Of a DNA stretch of 43,334 nucleotides, positions 26,918 to 36,862 are shown piece after piece. The notes below the pieces were generated by a model. The model worked only from the letters and a program-made list of their open reading frames with translations, made no database searches and was not told the DNA's origin. A program made the translations under genes and the position numbers. Source of the DNA: JAVVUQ01 sp036653075 (lineage in GTDB: Bacteria > Bacillota > Clostridia > Christensenellales > CAG-314). The DNA is taken from positions 1-43,334 of the forward strand of contig JAVVUQ010000002.1 of the NCBI GenBank assembly GCA_036653075.1. The letters run 5' to 3'. The first letter of the stretch is position 1. Each line of letters starts with the position of its first letter.

Positions 26918-27982
26918 TTATACTTTTTTGGTTTTAGCTTTAGTTTCAACGATTATATTTTCATCAATAGATGCAGATTTTGTATCAATATCCGATTTGT
27001 TAAAATATTTATCTCGAATTTTCTTTTCAATTTCGTTCATGGCTTCAATATGAGTTTCAAGATATTTTTTAGCGTTTTCCTTACCTTGTCCTATTTTTTC
27101 TCCGTTATAAGCAAACCAAGAACCGCTTTTATCAATTAATTCGCATTCTACGGCTAAATCTAAAATGCAACCGGACTGTGAGATGCCCATTCCGTACATA
27201 ATATCAAATTCTGCTTGTTTGAAAGGAGGAGCTAATTTATTTTTTACAACTTTGATTCTTGTTCTATTTCCAGTAATATCTGTGCCATCTTTAATTTGGT
27301 CAATTTTTCTAACGTCTAATCTTATACTTGAATAAAATTTCAAAGCTTTTCCGCCTGTTGTAATTTCAGGTGAACCAAACATTACACCAACTTTTTCTCT
27401 TAATTGATTAATAAAAATAACGCAAGTATTAGATTTGCTAATAATACCAGCCAATTTGCGTAATGCTTGCGACATTAATCTTGCTTGTAAACCAACGTGA
27501 TTATCGCCCATTTCGCCTTCGATTTCTGCTTTTGGAGTAAGCGCAGCAACGCTATCAATTACAATTAAATCTACTGAGGAGCTACGAACAAGTTGTTCCG
27601 TAATATCCAAAGCTTGCTCGCCATTATCGGGTTGAGAAATATATAAATCATTTAAATTTACGCCTAAATTGTTTGCATAAACTGGGTCCAATGCGTGTTC
27701 TGCATCAATAAAAGCCGCAATTCCGCCTGCTTTTTGCAATTGCGCTATTACGTGAAGCGCTACTGTAGTTTTACCCGAGCTTTCAGGTCCATATATTTCG
27801 ATGATTCTGCCTTTAGGCATACCGCCAATTCCTACCGCAATGTCTAATGATAGGCATCCAGTTGGTATAACGTCAATATATTTTATTATGGTATCGCCCA
27901 TCTTCATTATTGAACCTTTTCCAAATTGCTTTTCTATCTGCAAAATGGCAGCGTCTAAAGCTTTTTTCTTACTATCATCCAT
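26918..27982 (-). CDS. recA: Recombinase RecA
   Basis: DNA strand-exchange ATPase and co-protease for LexA. I choose the ATG at 27982 (354 residues, MDDSKKKALD) because AAGGAG lies eight bases before it and this gives the family's usual start; the frame stays open 14 residues further to 28024 without a good ribosome site. Walker A is GPESSGKT (65-72); the MAW-type FINQLREKVGVMFG segment and the C-terminal Lys/Glu-rich tail are normal. It follows cinA on the same strand after about 95 bp and is closed by a strong terminator. I could not find a convincing SOS box directly before it. Confidence 0.97.
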   Translation of the reverse strand: MDDSKKKALDAAILQIEKQFGKGSIMKMGDTIIKYIDVIPTGCLSLDIAVGIGGMPKGRIIEIYGPESSGKTTVALHVIAQLQKAGGIAAFIDAEHALDPVYANNLGVNLNDLYISQPDNGEQALDITEQLVRSSSVDLIVIDSVAALTPKAEIEGEMGDNHVGLQARLMSQALRKLAGIISKSNTCVIFINQLREKVGVMFGSPEITTGGKALKFYSSIRLDVRKIDQIKDGTDITGNRTRIKVVKNKLAPPFKQAEFDIMYGMGISQSGCILDLAVECELIDKSGSWFAYNGEKIGQGKENAKKYLETHIEAMNEIEKKIRDKYFNKSDIDTKSASIDENIIVETKAKTKKV

Positions 27983-28076
27983 AAATATTTCTCCTTGTTT
28001 TAATCCGTAATTTTTAATAATCAATATATTTATTTTATAAATATTATCACGTACAACATTTTTATAAGAAATTTAA

Positions 28077-29273
28077 TTATCCCAATAATTTAATTAGTTT
28101 AAACAATGCGTCATTTGTCGCTTGTTCTCGTATTTCATTTCTGTTGCCATAATATAATCTTTCATACACGTGTATTCCATCGCTACTGCCAATTGCTAAA
28201 AAACATAATCCCACTGGTTTTTCAGCGCTTCCGCCTCCTGGCCCAGCGATACCCGTAGAAGTTATAGCATAATCACTGCCCATTGTCAACACGCCTAACG
28301 CCATTTCATAAGCGGTTTCGTTGCTTACCGCTCCATATTTTGCCAATGTAGCGCTTGAAACTTTTAATCTCTTACATTTAGATTCATTTGAATATGTGAT
28401 AGCTCCTTCCTTAAACACTTCACTTGCTCCTGAAACCTCAACTATTTTGCTGCTAATTAAACCGCCAGTAAAAGATTCTGCTGTTCCGACTGTTTTGTGT
28501 CTTACTGTCAATAATCTAACAGCTTTTTCTGATAATGTTATATCTTCATCCGCATAAATAGCTTCTTTAAACAATCCGCAAAATTCGCTAATCAATTCAT
28601 CAATAAATTCTTTATCGGCGCTCTTTCCAAATATAAATGTTACCATACTATCGGTAGTATAATCGCTTTCTATAAGCACGCTATACATTTTAGACTTTTT
28701 TAGTTGCGCAAGCTTTACATTTATTTCAACGTTATCCGCTCCGTATAATTTAAATTTCAATACCTTTGATTCATAAGAACGTTTCTTTTTAAAATAATTT
28801 AAAATGTAATCGTTAAAGATATTTATCGCTTCCTGCTCCAATTCTGGCAATAAAACTATGGTTTTTCTACCAATATCACAACTTGCTCCGCACTCTAATC
28901 CAAAATTACAAGAAAAACAATCAAATCCATCGGGATACAACGCATATTGTTCCGTTGTTTTGTCATATAAATTTTTTAATGAATTTTGTTTAATTTGCCA
29001 TTCCACAGCTTCTTTAGCTTTTTTATTTTCAACTAATGGACGATCTAATAAAGTGGATAAAGTCTTTTTAACTAATCCTTTAGCTCCAATACCAATTCCA
29101 CCTATAATAAAATTAATATCTGATTTTTGCGCCATTTCAAAAGTTTCTTTAAAGCAATCCGCATTATATCGAATAATTGATATCTTATCCAATAGGATTC
29201 CCTGTTCAGACATTCTTTTATTAATATGTTTTACCGTATCATTTGGCGAAAAAGCTATAATACTGTAATTCAT
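28077..29273 (-). CDS. cinA: CinA-family protein (degenerate N-terminal domain, intact NMN-deamidase-type C-terminal domain)
   Basis: CinA proteins join a COG1058/MoCF-like pyrophosphatase domain to a PncC nicotinamide-nucleotide amidase domain. Here (398 residues) the C-terminal domain (about 240-398) is well kept: AESFTGG with Ser267, AITYSNESK, GAVSNETAYEMA and STGIAGPGGG. The N-terminal domain is divergent: the usual TGGLGPTxDD signature is replaced by IGGIGIGAKG (57-66), and a cysteine-bearing CFSCNFGLECGASC segment (119-132) stands where an APG motif is expected. The amidase function in NAD salvage is therefore likely and the pyrophosphatase doubtful. AAAGGGG precedes the ATG. It sits between pgsA and recA, the standard Firmicute position. 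Confidence 0.9.
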   Translation of the reverse strand: MNYSIIAFSPNDTVKHINKRMSEQGILLDKISIIRYNADCFKETFEMAQKSDINFIIGGIGIGAKGLVKKTLSTLLDRPLVENKKAKEAVEWQIKQNSLKNLYDKTTEQYALYPDGFDCFSCNFGLECGASCDIGRKTIVLLPELEQEAINIFNDYILNYFKKKRSYESKVLKFKLYGADNVEINVKLAQLKKSKMYSVLIESDYTTDSMVTFIFGKSADKEFIDELISEFCGLFKEAIYADEDITLSEKAVRLLTVRHKTVGTAESFTGGLISSKIVEVSGASEVFKEGAITYSNESKCKRLKVSSATLAKYGAVSNETAYEMALGVLTMGSDYAITSTGIAGPGGGSAEKPVGLCFLAIGSSDGIHVYERLYYGNRNEIREQATNDALFKLIKLLG

Positions 29274-29339
29274 TGTTTATACCCCTTTACTTAAGATAAT
29301 AATATCGAACAATTTAAAAGCGATTAATTTTGATATAAT

Positions 29340-29903
29340 TCAATCATTAAACACCTTTTTATTCTGTACCATATATACTAAACAAGAAATAATCGTTAAT
29401 AATACGGCAATTGCAAACATTCCGTAGGAAATATAACTAAAAATGTTCCAAAATGTTCCTTTTAATCCTTGCATACCAAGTAACATCAACATTGGTAATG
29501 AAATATCTTGAAAAATTGTCTTGATTTTACCATACTTGTTTGCTTGTATAATTGTTCCTTTACTTGCAGCAATTTGTCTAATCATACTTATAAGCAATTC
29601 TCTGCCAATAATTAATGCGCCACAAAAGCAGCCTATCCCTATTGGTAAAATATTTTGTTCAACAATGATAAATAAAGCAAATGTTATTAATAATTTATCT
29701 GCGATTGGATCAAGTAATTTTCCTAAATTCGTAACCATATTATATTTACGCGCAATATAACCATCTAAAAAATCGGTAAAGGCAGCTATCGCAAAAATTG
29801 CTATTGCCCAAATTTCAACGTAAGGCAATGGCAATACATACACTATTGCCATAATTGGCACTAAAACAATTCTAAGGACTGATAATTTATTAGGTAAATT
29901 CAT
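29340..29903 (-). CDS. pgsA: CDP-diacylglycerol-glycerol-3-phosphate 3-phosphatidyltransferase
   Basis: Membrane enzyme making phosphatidylglycerol phosphate, the first committed step to anionic phospholipids. I take the ATG at 29903 (187 residues, MNLPNKLSVLR), preceded by GGAGG eight bases upstream, rather than the in-frame ATG at 29939. The CDP-alcohol phosphotransferase motif is complete: Asp44, Asp47-Gly48, Ala51-Arg52, Gly61, Asp65 and Asp69. About five to six membrane segments are apparent. It lies between rimO (about 90 bp) and cinA (about 66 bp), forming part of the rimO-pgsA-cinA-recA run. Confidence 0.95.
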   Translation of the reverse strand: MNLPNKLSVLRIVLVPIMAIVYVLPLPYVEIWAIAIFAIAAFTDFLDGYIARKYNMVTNLGKLLDPIADKLLITFALFIIVEQNILPIGIGCFCGALIIGRELLISMIRQIAASKGTIIQANKYGKIKTIFQDISLPMLMLLGMQGLKGTFWNIFSYISYGMFAIAVLLTIISCLVYMVQNKKVFND

Positions 29904-29992
29904 TAATTTAGCCTCCATATTTATAATTAAATTTAACAATTAAATATAATTGATTTATACAAAAGTTATTGAAAATTATTCATATTTTATAT

Positions 29993-31357
29993 TTAAATAA
30001 TATCACTAACTGTTTCGCCCATTAAATCATATTCGTTGTAACCTGTAATTTTTACTTGAACAGTTTCACTAACTTTCAATTTTGTATTTGATGTAATTTC
30101 TACAAATCCATCAATATCTGGGGCATTTTCATACGTTCTACCTTTATAAATATAGAGCTTACTTGTTTTATCAATTAATTCATCTACTGTAACTGATATA
30201 ATTTTATCCACTTTCGCTTTATTTCGAGCCTTGCTTATTTCAGCTTGAATATGACTAACGATACTTATACGCTTTTTAATGTCAAAAGGTTTTACTCTCT
30301 TTTTTAATTGCGCCGAAGGTGTTCCTTCTTCCAAACTGTAACTAAAAAATCCTGCGTTTGTAAATTTCATTTCATATAAAAAACGACTTAAAATATTCAC
30401 GTCTTCTTCAGTTTCAGTTGGAAATCCTACAATAAATGTAGTTCTTATAGCAATTTCAGGCATCGCGGTTCTTAATTTGTTAAATAAATTACGTAAACTT
30501 TCATTTGTGGAACGTCTTCCCATCAATTTTAAAATTCTATCGCTTGCGTGTTGAATCGGTATATCTAAATATTTTACAATTTTATCATTAGAACGCATCA
30601 TTTCTATAAATCTATCATCAATTCTTTCTGGGTAACAATATAATAACCGTATTTTTTCAATTCCAGGTATCATACACAATCTATCAATTAAATCGGAAAT
30701 AGAATATCTGCCATATAAATCAACACCATAATTTGTTACGTCTTGAGCAACCAAAATTAACTCACGAATGCCTTGAATAACTAACATCTCTGCTTCGCAA
30801 GCTAAATTTTCAATCGTATATGACCTGTATTTTCCTCTAATACTTGGAATCATACAGTAAGTGCATTTATTATTACAACCATCAGCAATTTTCAAATACG
30901 CATACTGCTTAGTTGTTAAAATTCTTTCTTTTCCACTTAGCTCCTCGCCCATACTACAATCAATAATTCTTTCATCTTCGTTGAGCAACTTAGCAATTAT
31001 TTTATCTATATTTTTATATTGTGATACCCCTAAAAAACAATCAATTTCTGGAATTTCATCTTTAATTTCTTCCAAATATTTTTGCGGCAAGCATCCAGTA
31101 ACAACTAATTTCTTGCATTTTCCTTTTGTTTTATATTCAGCCATTTCCAAAATAGTATTAATTGATTCTTTTCGCGCTGGTAAAATAAATGCGCACGTGT
31201 TTACAATGATAATATCTGCATTTTCTGCTTTTGCTGTTATTCCATATCCGCTTTGCTTCAAGACAAAAAGCATTTTTTCTGTATCTACACGATTTTTATC
31301 GCAACCAAGCGACACTACACCTATTATTATTTGTTTATCTTCATTTGCAATATCCAT
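29993..31357 (-). CDS. rimO: Ribosomal protein S12 methylthiotransferase RimO
   Basis: Radical-SAM methylthiotransferase modifying the conserved aspartate of ribosomal protein S12. The 454 residues have the MTTase domain with auxiliary cluster cysteines 19 (SLGCDKN), 55 (NTCAF) and 89 (VTGCLPQ), the radical-SAM CxxxCxxC at 161, 165 and 168, and a C-terminal TRAM domain. SLGCDKNRVDTE at the start and PSIRGKYRSY after the cluster are RimO-type, unlike the TYGCQMN and VRGRERSR of MiaB in the same window. The ribosome site is weak. It lies between ftsK and pgsA in the usual order. Confidence 0.96.
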   Translation of the reverse strand: MDIANEDKQIIIGVVSLGCDKNRVDTEKMLFVLKQSGYGITAKAENADIIIVNTCAFILPARKESINTILEMAEYKTKGKCKKLVVTGCLPQKYLEEIKDEIPEIDCFLGVSQYKNIDKIIAKLLNEDERIIDCSMGEELSGKERILTTKQYAYLKIADGCNNKCTYCMIPSIRGKYRSYTIENLACEAEMLVIQGIRELILVAQDVTNYGVDLYGRYSISDLIDRLCMIPGIEKIRLLYCYPERIDDRFIEMMRSNDKIVKYLDIPIQHASDRILKLMGRRSTNESLRNLFNKLRTAMPEIAIRTTFIVGFPTETEEDVNILSRFLYEMKFTNAGFFSYSLEEGTPSAQLKKRVKPFDIKKRISIVSHIQAEISKARNKAKVDKIISVTVDELIDKTSKLYIYKGRTYENAPDIDGFVEITSNTKLKVSETVQVKITGYNEYDLMGETVSDII

Positions 31358-31472
31358 TTACTACACCATACTTTAATTATTATTTACACATAACTTACTA
31401 TAAATAACAATTTTTATTTTATTTCGTTCATATAATTAATCTTTTTATCTTTCATAGTATTGTATTCGATTA

Positions 31473-34400
31473 TTAAATTTCACCATATTCATCGCCATAA
31501 GTTTCGTTAAATTGTTCTTTTGTAAATAATACGATTCGAGGCTTATTTGTTTCTTGTTTTCCTACATAACCTCTTAATTCCATAGCTTCAACTAAATTTC
31601 CCGCTCGTCCAAAACCTATTTTAAATTTACGTTGAATCATTGAGATTGACGCTGTTCCAGTAGTTATAGCAAGTTTTAAAGCTTCTACAAAATACGGGTC
31701 ATTTTCTCTACTGTTTTCACTTTCCGCATTGTTTCCTTTTTCTGATTCAGATTTTTTTGCTTCATTTATTAACTTTTCCGCTTCTTCATTATAATGACAT
31801 TCATTATTAGATTTTATATAATCTACTATTGCTCTAACTTCGCCACCACTAACATATGCGCCTTGTAAACGCTGAGTAGCTCCATCTTTTTGATAAAGCA
31901 TATCTCCTTTTCCTGATAATTTTTCTGGCCCTCCCGTATCAAATATAGTTTTACTATCATTTGCAGAAACCACCTTTAAAGCTAATCTCGCAGGTAAATT
32001 CGACTTGATTGTACCAGTTATTACATCTACGCTTGGTCTTTGCGTTGCCAATACAACGTGTATTCCAGCAGCTCTCGCTTTTTGTGTTAATCTCAGAATT
32101 TTTCCCTCTAATTCTGGCTTATTATAAGACATTAAATCACTTAATTCGTCGACGACAAGAACAATTCTTGGTATAGGTTCATAAATGTTTTTGTCTATCA
32201 TTTGGTTATATTCACCAATATTTTTTACGTGACACTCACTAAATATTGCATAACGCCTTTCCATTTCATTTACTAACCAACTGAAAGCGTTTAAAGCTTT
32301 CTCTGAAGTAACTAACGGCTTAGGCATAAGCATATGCGGCATATCGATATAATCATTAAATTCAACTCGTTTAGGGTCAACTAAGATAAATCGTAATTCC
32401 TCTGGCGAATATTTATACATTAAACTTATAATTAATGAATTTAAACATACGCTTTTACCATAACCTGTTGAACCGCCCAAAAGTAGATGTGGCATATCGC
32501 CCAAATCTGGCGCTACGCATTTTCCTTGAATATTGATACCTAAGGCAAATCTCAAATCTCCTCGTACTTTAAATTCGGTTGAATCGATTACAGTTTTTAA
32601 ATAAACGTTTGTTTTGTTTTTTAAAGGTATTTCTATGCCAAACAAATTTTTGCCTTGAATTTGTGATATTATGCGTAATGGTCCGCTTGCGCTAACGTGT
32701 CTTGCTATGTCTTCTTGAATAGCGTTAACACTTTTAATTGGAACGCCTGGAGCTAATTCCATTTCATATAAAGCTACTGATGCGCTTGAAATTATGTTTT
32801 TAACATTAGCTTTAATTCTATATTCTGCTAAAGTTTGCTCTAAAGCGATTCCTGTTTCGTTTAATTCTTTAGTTAAATTTTCCGCATTTATGGCAGCTGG
32901 CGGATTTTGAAGTAGAGATAGAGGCGGCGCTTTATAAGCTTTTGGTTTATATGTGCGTAACACCAAAGTGCTATCAGAATCTATTTCAGTAACTGACATT
33001 TGCACACCGCTACCATTTCCCGTATTTACTTGTTTTCCACCCATTATCGCAACTGTTTTTTGACGAATAGGCGTAGCTTCAACAGCATTTTTTATCGTCG
33101 AATCTACTTGCTTTTCTGCGATAGCTTTATCTATAATATTATCCTCTATGGCATTATCAAAAATATCTATCATATCAGAAGAATTATTATTATTTTTATC
33201 ATCTTTTTGTATATCATAAGTTAAATTATCAAATGCAGTTATAATAGGATTTCTATCATTATTTAAGTTATCGTCAACTATTTCTTCGTAACCATATTTA
33301 TTTATTATAGTTTTTTTAGGTTGAACATTCTTATCTTTTTTATATTTTTCACAATATTCATCGCCATTTATTATAGGAGGAAGGTCAAGATTTTCCTTAA
33401 TATCCGATTCTTTATACTTTAATAAATCCTTATTTTCAGAAACTTCAGGTTTTCTACGTGAATCGTCGGGATATGGATTTGCGCTAAAAATATTTGATAT
33501 ATTCAGAGTTCTTGTACTTTTTTGTTGTAACTCTCCATTATCCAAACTGTTAAATGGCTTAGAAATAGGATTTTCGTGTATAATCTTAGGTGGGCGTACT
33601 CCATCTTGCGAATTAGAAAATGCTGACATTTCAGCTGTTCTTATCGTATTATTGCCGCCATTTACTCTTTGGTCATCTTCATAACTTCGAGTATACGACG
33701 CTTTTTCAGACATCTCCTTCATCTTTCTTTGTTTTTCGCCAATTCCTAAAGCTTCTTTAGGAAAAAGCATTTCTCGTGCGCCATCGGCGCTAATTTCAGA
33801 ATTATCTAAAGAAAAGTTCTTATTAAAATCGCCATATAACGTATCTTTCGCTACTTTCTTAGGTATAGTATCATTATTATTGTCATTATTATCTTTATCT
33901 GTTTTGAACAATCGAGGATTAGGGATAACAATGGTTTCGTTAGGAAAATGAGCCATTCGAGCATTTTCGTTTGATTTTTCGATAACGCTGTCCACAGAAA
34001 CGTCTTTATTTTCTTCTTTTTTTAATGGCTTAATATTATTGTCATTTTTTGTTTTAATTATTTCATTACTATTTTTTTTATTAACTTTTTCTTTTTCATT
34101 GACATTTCTATATAATTTAAATTCTTTATTTATTATACAATTTGATGCAAAAAATAAAGTAACGCCTAAAGTTCCAATATATACAATATAACTACCTAAA
34201 ACACCAATATACTTATAAAGCGGATAAATTAATAACCCACAAAATGCTCCGCCAAAAGTTGTTATCGACATATTGTAACAAGCGGTTAAATAAGTTCCGT
34301 ATGAATATGACTTGTCCATAATAAGTGGCAATCCATCCATTCCACGTGATGTTATTAAATGAATAAGTAAAACAATAGACACAGCCATTACTGTAAAATT

Positions 34401-34646
34401 GACGATGTATCCTTTTTTTATTTGTATTTTATATCCAATCAAAAATAGCAAGCTAATAATAAGCGCTACAATTGATAAAATATACGATGAAACGCCAAAA
34501 ATGCCTATTATTAAATTAGCGAATAGCAAGACTAATCCGCCAAAAGCATTTTTTCCAAATAAGCATACCGAAATAAGCAAAAAAAGAATAGTTGCTAATA
34601 AGCTGACAATAAACTTATGATTTTGTTTTGTATTCTTTACTGCCAT
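31473..34646 (-). CDS. ftsK: DNA translocase FtsK/SpoIIIE
   Basis: Septal double-stranded DNA pump that clears chromosomes from the division site; FtsK-type proteins also serve Xer recombination at dif. In 1057 residues: N-terminal membrane domain with four to five helices (about 12-170), a long Asn/Lys/Asp-rich linker (about 180-540), then the motor with Walker A GGSTGYGKS (724-732) and a Walker B region near 830 (IVLVVDELSDLM), and a C-terminal gamma winged helix (about 985-1045) that reads orienting sequences. The linker makes it longer than the roughly 790-residue Bacillus SpoIIIE. AGGAGAG precedes the ATG, and a consensus promoter lies about 110 bp upstream. It heads the rimO-pgsA-cinA-recA run. 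Confidence 0.96.
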   Translation of the reverse strand: MAVKNTKQNHKFIVSLLATILFLLISVCLFGKNAFGGLVLLFANLIIGIFGVSSYILSIVALIISLLFLIGYKIQIKKGYIVNFTVMAVSIVLLIHLITSRGMDGLPLIMDKSYSYGTYLTACYNMSITTFGGAFCGLLIYPLYKYIGVLGSYIVYIGTLGVTLFFASNCIINKEFKLYRNVNEKEKVNKKNSNEIIKTKNDNNIKPLKKEENKDVSVDSVIEKSNENARMAHFPNETIVIPNPRLFKTDKDNNDNNNDTIPKKVAKDTLYGDFNKNFSLDNSEISADGAREMLFPKEALGIGEKQRKMKEMSEKASYTRSYEDDQRVNGGNNTIRTAEMSAFSNSQDGVRPPKIIHENPISKPFNSLDNGELQQKSTRTLNISNIFSANPYPDDSRRKPEVSENKDLLKYKESDIKENLDLPPIINGDEYCEKYKKDKNVQPKKTIINKYGYEEIVDDNLNNDRNPIITAFDNLTYDIQKDDKNNNNSSDMIDIFDNAIEDNIIDKAIAEKQVDSTIKNAVEATPIRQKTVAIMGGKQVNTGNGSGVQMSVTEIDSDSTLVLRTYKPKAYKAPPLSLLQNPPAAINAENLTKELNETGIALEQTLAEYRIKANVKNIISSASVALYEMELAPGVPIKSVNAIQEDIARHVSASGPLRIISQIQGKNLFGIEIPLKNKTNVYLKTVIDSTEFKVRGDLRFALGINIQGKCVAPDLGDMPHLLLGGSTGYGKSVCLNSLIISLMYKYSPEELRFILVDPKRVEFNDYIDMPHMLMPKPLVTSEKALNAFSWLVNEMERRYAIFSECHVKNIGEYNQMIDKNIYEPIPRIVLVVDELSDLMSYNKPELEGKILRLTQKARAAGIHVVLATQRPSVDVITGTIKSNLPARLALKVVSANDSKTIFDTGGPEKLSGKGDMLYQKDGATQRLQGAYVSGGEVRAIVDYIKSNNECHYNEEAEKLINEAKKSESEKGNNAESENSRENDPYFVEALKLAITTGTASISMIQRKFKIGFGRAGNLVEAMELRGYVGKQETNKPRIVLFTKEQFNETYGDEYGEI

Positions 34647-34759
34647 TATGACTCTCCTAAGTAATTGACAATTGTTAATGGTTATAATAATTTATACTTT
34701 ATATATATTTAGAGTAAAACGTATTAAATATACAATACGCCACTCGCTTGGTTATTAAT

Positions 34760-34788
34760 ATTATACCACTGTATAATTCATATGTCAA
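34760..34788 (-). promoter_or_regulatory. Consensus sigma-A promoter of ftsK
   Basis: On the minus strand TTGACA and TATAAT, both exact consensus, are spaced by 17 bp. The predicted leader is about 107 nt and includes a small CGTATT/AATACG hairpin. Confidence 0.85.
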
Positions 34789-34848
34789 TGGTTGTAAAAA
34801 TTTAATCAATTTATTATAACGTAACATAACATATTTTAAAATAGAAAA

Positions 34849-36120
34849 TCACTTATTGGTTTTAAGCAATTTTAATAAATCTGTTCTAATAGCTTTGCCA
34901 ACATAAGCAAGCGAATAATTATTTACATCTAATAATTTATTTATAGACTGCATAATATCTTCATTCGTTACAGCTTCAGTTTTTTCAATTCTCTCTTTAA
35001 TATCTAATAATTCGCCTGTTCTAATAGCGTATCCGCCGTATAAAGTAGCGACGGTTATAGAATTTTCTAACGCTAATAACATTGCGCCTTTATATTGTTC
35101 TTTACCACGTTTTAGTTCTTCTTGCGTAACACCTTCCAACTTTAATTTATTTATCTCATCTTTTAATGCAATTATAGCAGTTTTAACTTTTTTAGGACTT
35201 GTCCCGACATAAATTTCAAAATAACCATTATTATTATAAGCTGATAAATATGAGAAAACAGAATAACATAATCCTTGTTTTTCTCTTAACGCTTGAAATA
35301 ATCTGCTGGACATTCCACCGCCTAAAATATTACTTAGCACGCTATTGGGGAAATTCTCCAAATCACCTAATCCATTTGCTTCACAACCAATACTCACATA
35401 ACATTGTTCCGATTCTTTTATCTTTTTTTTATAAACAGAGTTGGTCGGTTGATGCGCTAATAAATCCTTAGAGGTATCTTTACGCATAGTATTAAAAGCC
35501 ACTAAAAAGTATTTCTCCACATATTCTTGCGCTAATGCTACATCAACATTTCCCGCAATTGAGATACATACATTTTTAGCTACATAATGCTTGTCCATAA
35601 ATGTAATCAATTGCTCTCTTGTAACAGCTTCAATATTTTCTTTAGACCCGATTATCGTTTGTCCTAACGAATTATCTCCGTATAACGCTTCAGCAATTAA
35701 ATCGTGACAAACTTCGTCAGGCATATCATCGCCCATTGTTATTTCTTCAATAATAACCGAACGTTCTCTGTTCATTTCTTCACTATCAAATACGCTATTA
35801 AAAAACATATCAGATAATAAATCTAAACTTCTTTCTAAATGGTTACTTGCTGTTTTTGTATAAAAACAAGTAGAATCTTTAGATGTATACGCATTAAGTT
35901 GTCCTCCAACATTTTCTATTGATTCGCTTATTTCTAATGATGTTCGATAAACCGTGCCTTTAAATAGCATATGCTCAATAAAATGAGAATAACCATTACA
36001 TTCAATTGTTTCCAACGAACTGCCTACATTAACTATTACCGCTGATGATACTGAATATATACCTTCCATCTCTTTTATAACTAAAGTTAATCCATTATCG
36101 TATTTTTTAATTAAATCCAT
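34849..36120 (-). CDS. M16-family zinc protease (YmxG/MlpA-like)
   Basis: Insulinase-family metallopeptidase of 423 residues, related to mitochondrial processing peptidase. The inverted zinc motif HFIEH (46-50) and the downstream acidic ligand in VIIEEITMG (about 125-126) are present, as is the C-terminal R/Y-type GGGMSSRLFQALREKQGLCYS block (271 onward). No signal peptide is seen. It follows the YlxY-like deacetylase by 25 bp, reproducing the Bacillus ylxY-mlpA pair, and the ftsK gene comes next on the same strand. The substrate is unknown; in Bacillus the homologue has been linked to control of secreted proteases. Confidence 0.93.
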   Translation of the reverse strand: MDLIKKYDNGLTLVIKEMEGIYSVSSAVIVNVGSSLETIECNGYSHFIEHMLFKGTVYRTSLEISESIENVGGQLNAYTSKDSTCFYTKTASNHLERSLDLLSDMFFNSVFDSEEMNRERSVIIEEITMGDDMPDEVCHDLIAEALYGDNSLGQTIIGSKENIEAVTREQLITFMDKHYVAKNVCISIAGNVDVALAQEYVEKYFLVAFNTMRKDTSKDLLAHQPTNSVYKKKIKESEQCYVSIGCEANGLGDLENFPNSVLSNILGGGMSSRLFQALREKQGLCYSVFSYLSAYNNNGYFEIYVGTSPKKVKTAIIALKDEINKLKLEGVTQEELKRGKEQYKGAMLLALENSITVATLYGGYAIRTGELLDIKERIEKTEAVTNEDIMQSINKLLDVNNYSLAYVGKAIRTDLLKLLKTNK

Positions 36121-36145
36121 TCTATTCTCCTAATTTCATAATATT

Positions 36146-36862
36146 CTACTCTATATTCTTGCTAACAATTGTCACATTAAACCCATTTATTTTAAAATAA
36201 TTTAATATCCTACTTAAAGCCTTGTCAGTAGCCTCAGTTGGATGCATTAAAATCAAATCTCCGCCTTTAATTTTTTTAGTGGCTCTATTAAAAATCAATT
36301 CGGCATCTTTATCACGCCAATCGATTGTATCCTTACTCCACATAATGGTTTTATATCCTAAATCTTCCGCCGCTTTCAACGTTTCTTTATTAAATGCGCC
36401 CGACGGAGGAGCAAATAAATTTGTTTTTATGCCAACAACACTTTGAATCATTCTCTCGCTTGCTCTTATTTCTTCATAATTCTGCTTATAATTCATTTTA
36501 TCTTGAGATTTATGAAAATATCCGTGATTAGCAATTTCATTTCCACTTTCATATATGCTTTTTAATAATTGCGGGTATTTTTCTGCCCACATACCTCCAA
36601 TAAAAAATGTTGCTTTAACATTTGCCTTTTTAAGCGTTTCTAACATTGATAGTATGTATTCATTGCCCCAATAAACATTTATCATTATCGAAACATCTTT
36701 ACTCTCAGTCTTTCCTTGATAATATGGTTTTACCATTTGTTCAAAAACAAAAGTGCCTTCTATTTTTCCTGCAAATCCTATCATAAAAACTGAAACTATA
36801 AGCACAGCAATAACTATATTCGCCACAACACCCACAAACATCTTTTCACTTATTTTTTTCAT
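36146..36862 (-). CDS. Polysaccharide deacetylase-family protein, YlxY-like
   Basis: NodB-fold protein of 238 residues from the ATG at 36862, chosen because GGAGG lies eight bases upstream; an in-frame ATG at 36892 is less likely. One N-terminal membrane anchor or signal (about 7-32) precedes the NodB domain. The usual first motif with catalytic and metal-binding aspartates (TFDDGP type) is replaced by MINVYWGNEY, the NxxWGNEY variant of YlxY proteins. The HGYFHKS zinc histidines are kept, and the usual RPP motif reads APPSG. Activity as a classical chitin/peptidoglycan deacetylase is therefore doubtful. It precedes the M16 protease by 25 bp. Confidence 0.88.
   Translation of the reverse strand: MKKISEKMFVGVVANIVIAVLIVSVFMIGFAGKIEGTFVFEQMVKPYYQGKTESKDVSIMINVYWGNEYILSMLETLKKANVKATFFIGGMWAEKYPQLLKSIYESGNEIANHGYFHKSQDKMNYKQNYEEIRASERMIQSVVGIKTNLFAPPSGAFNKETLKAAEDLGYKTIMWSKDTIDWRDKDAELIFNRATKKIKGGDLILMHPTEATDKALSRILNYFKINGFNVTIVSKNIE

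Noticed and set aside
26918..28024. Longer RecA starting at 28024
   Set aside because: The ATG at 27982 has an AAGGAG site at the correct distance and gives the family's usual N-terminus; the upstream ATG has none.
28025..28076. SOS box directly upstream of recA
   Set aside because: No GAAC/GTTC-type palindrome seen there; ACGTACAACAT is too imperfect to call.
28858..29268. 136-codon frame antisense to cinA
   Set aside because: Mirror frame of cinA with no initiation signal; the divergence of the cinA N-terminus does not make it a separate gene.
30861..31376. 171-codon frame antisense to rimO
   Set aside because: It is the shadow of a clearly functional radical-SAM gene, with no ribosome site and no recognisable domain.
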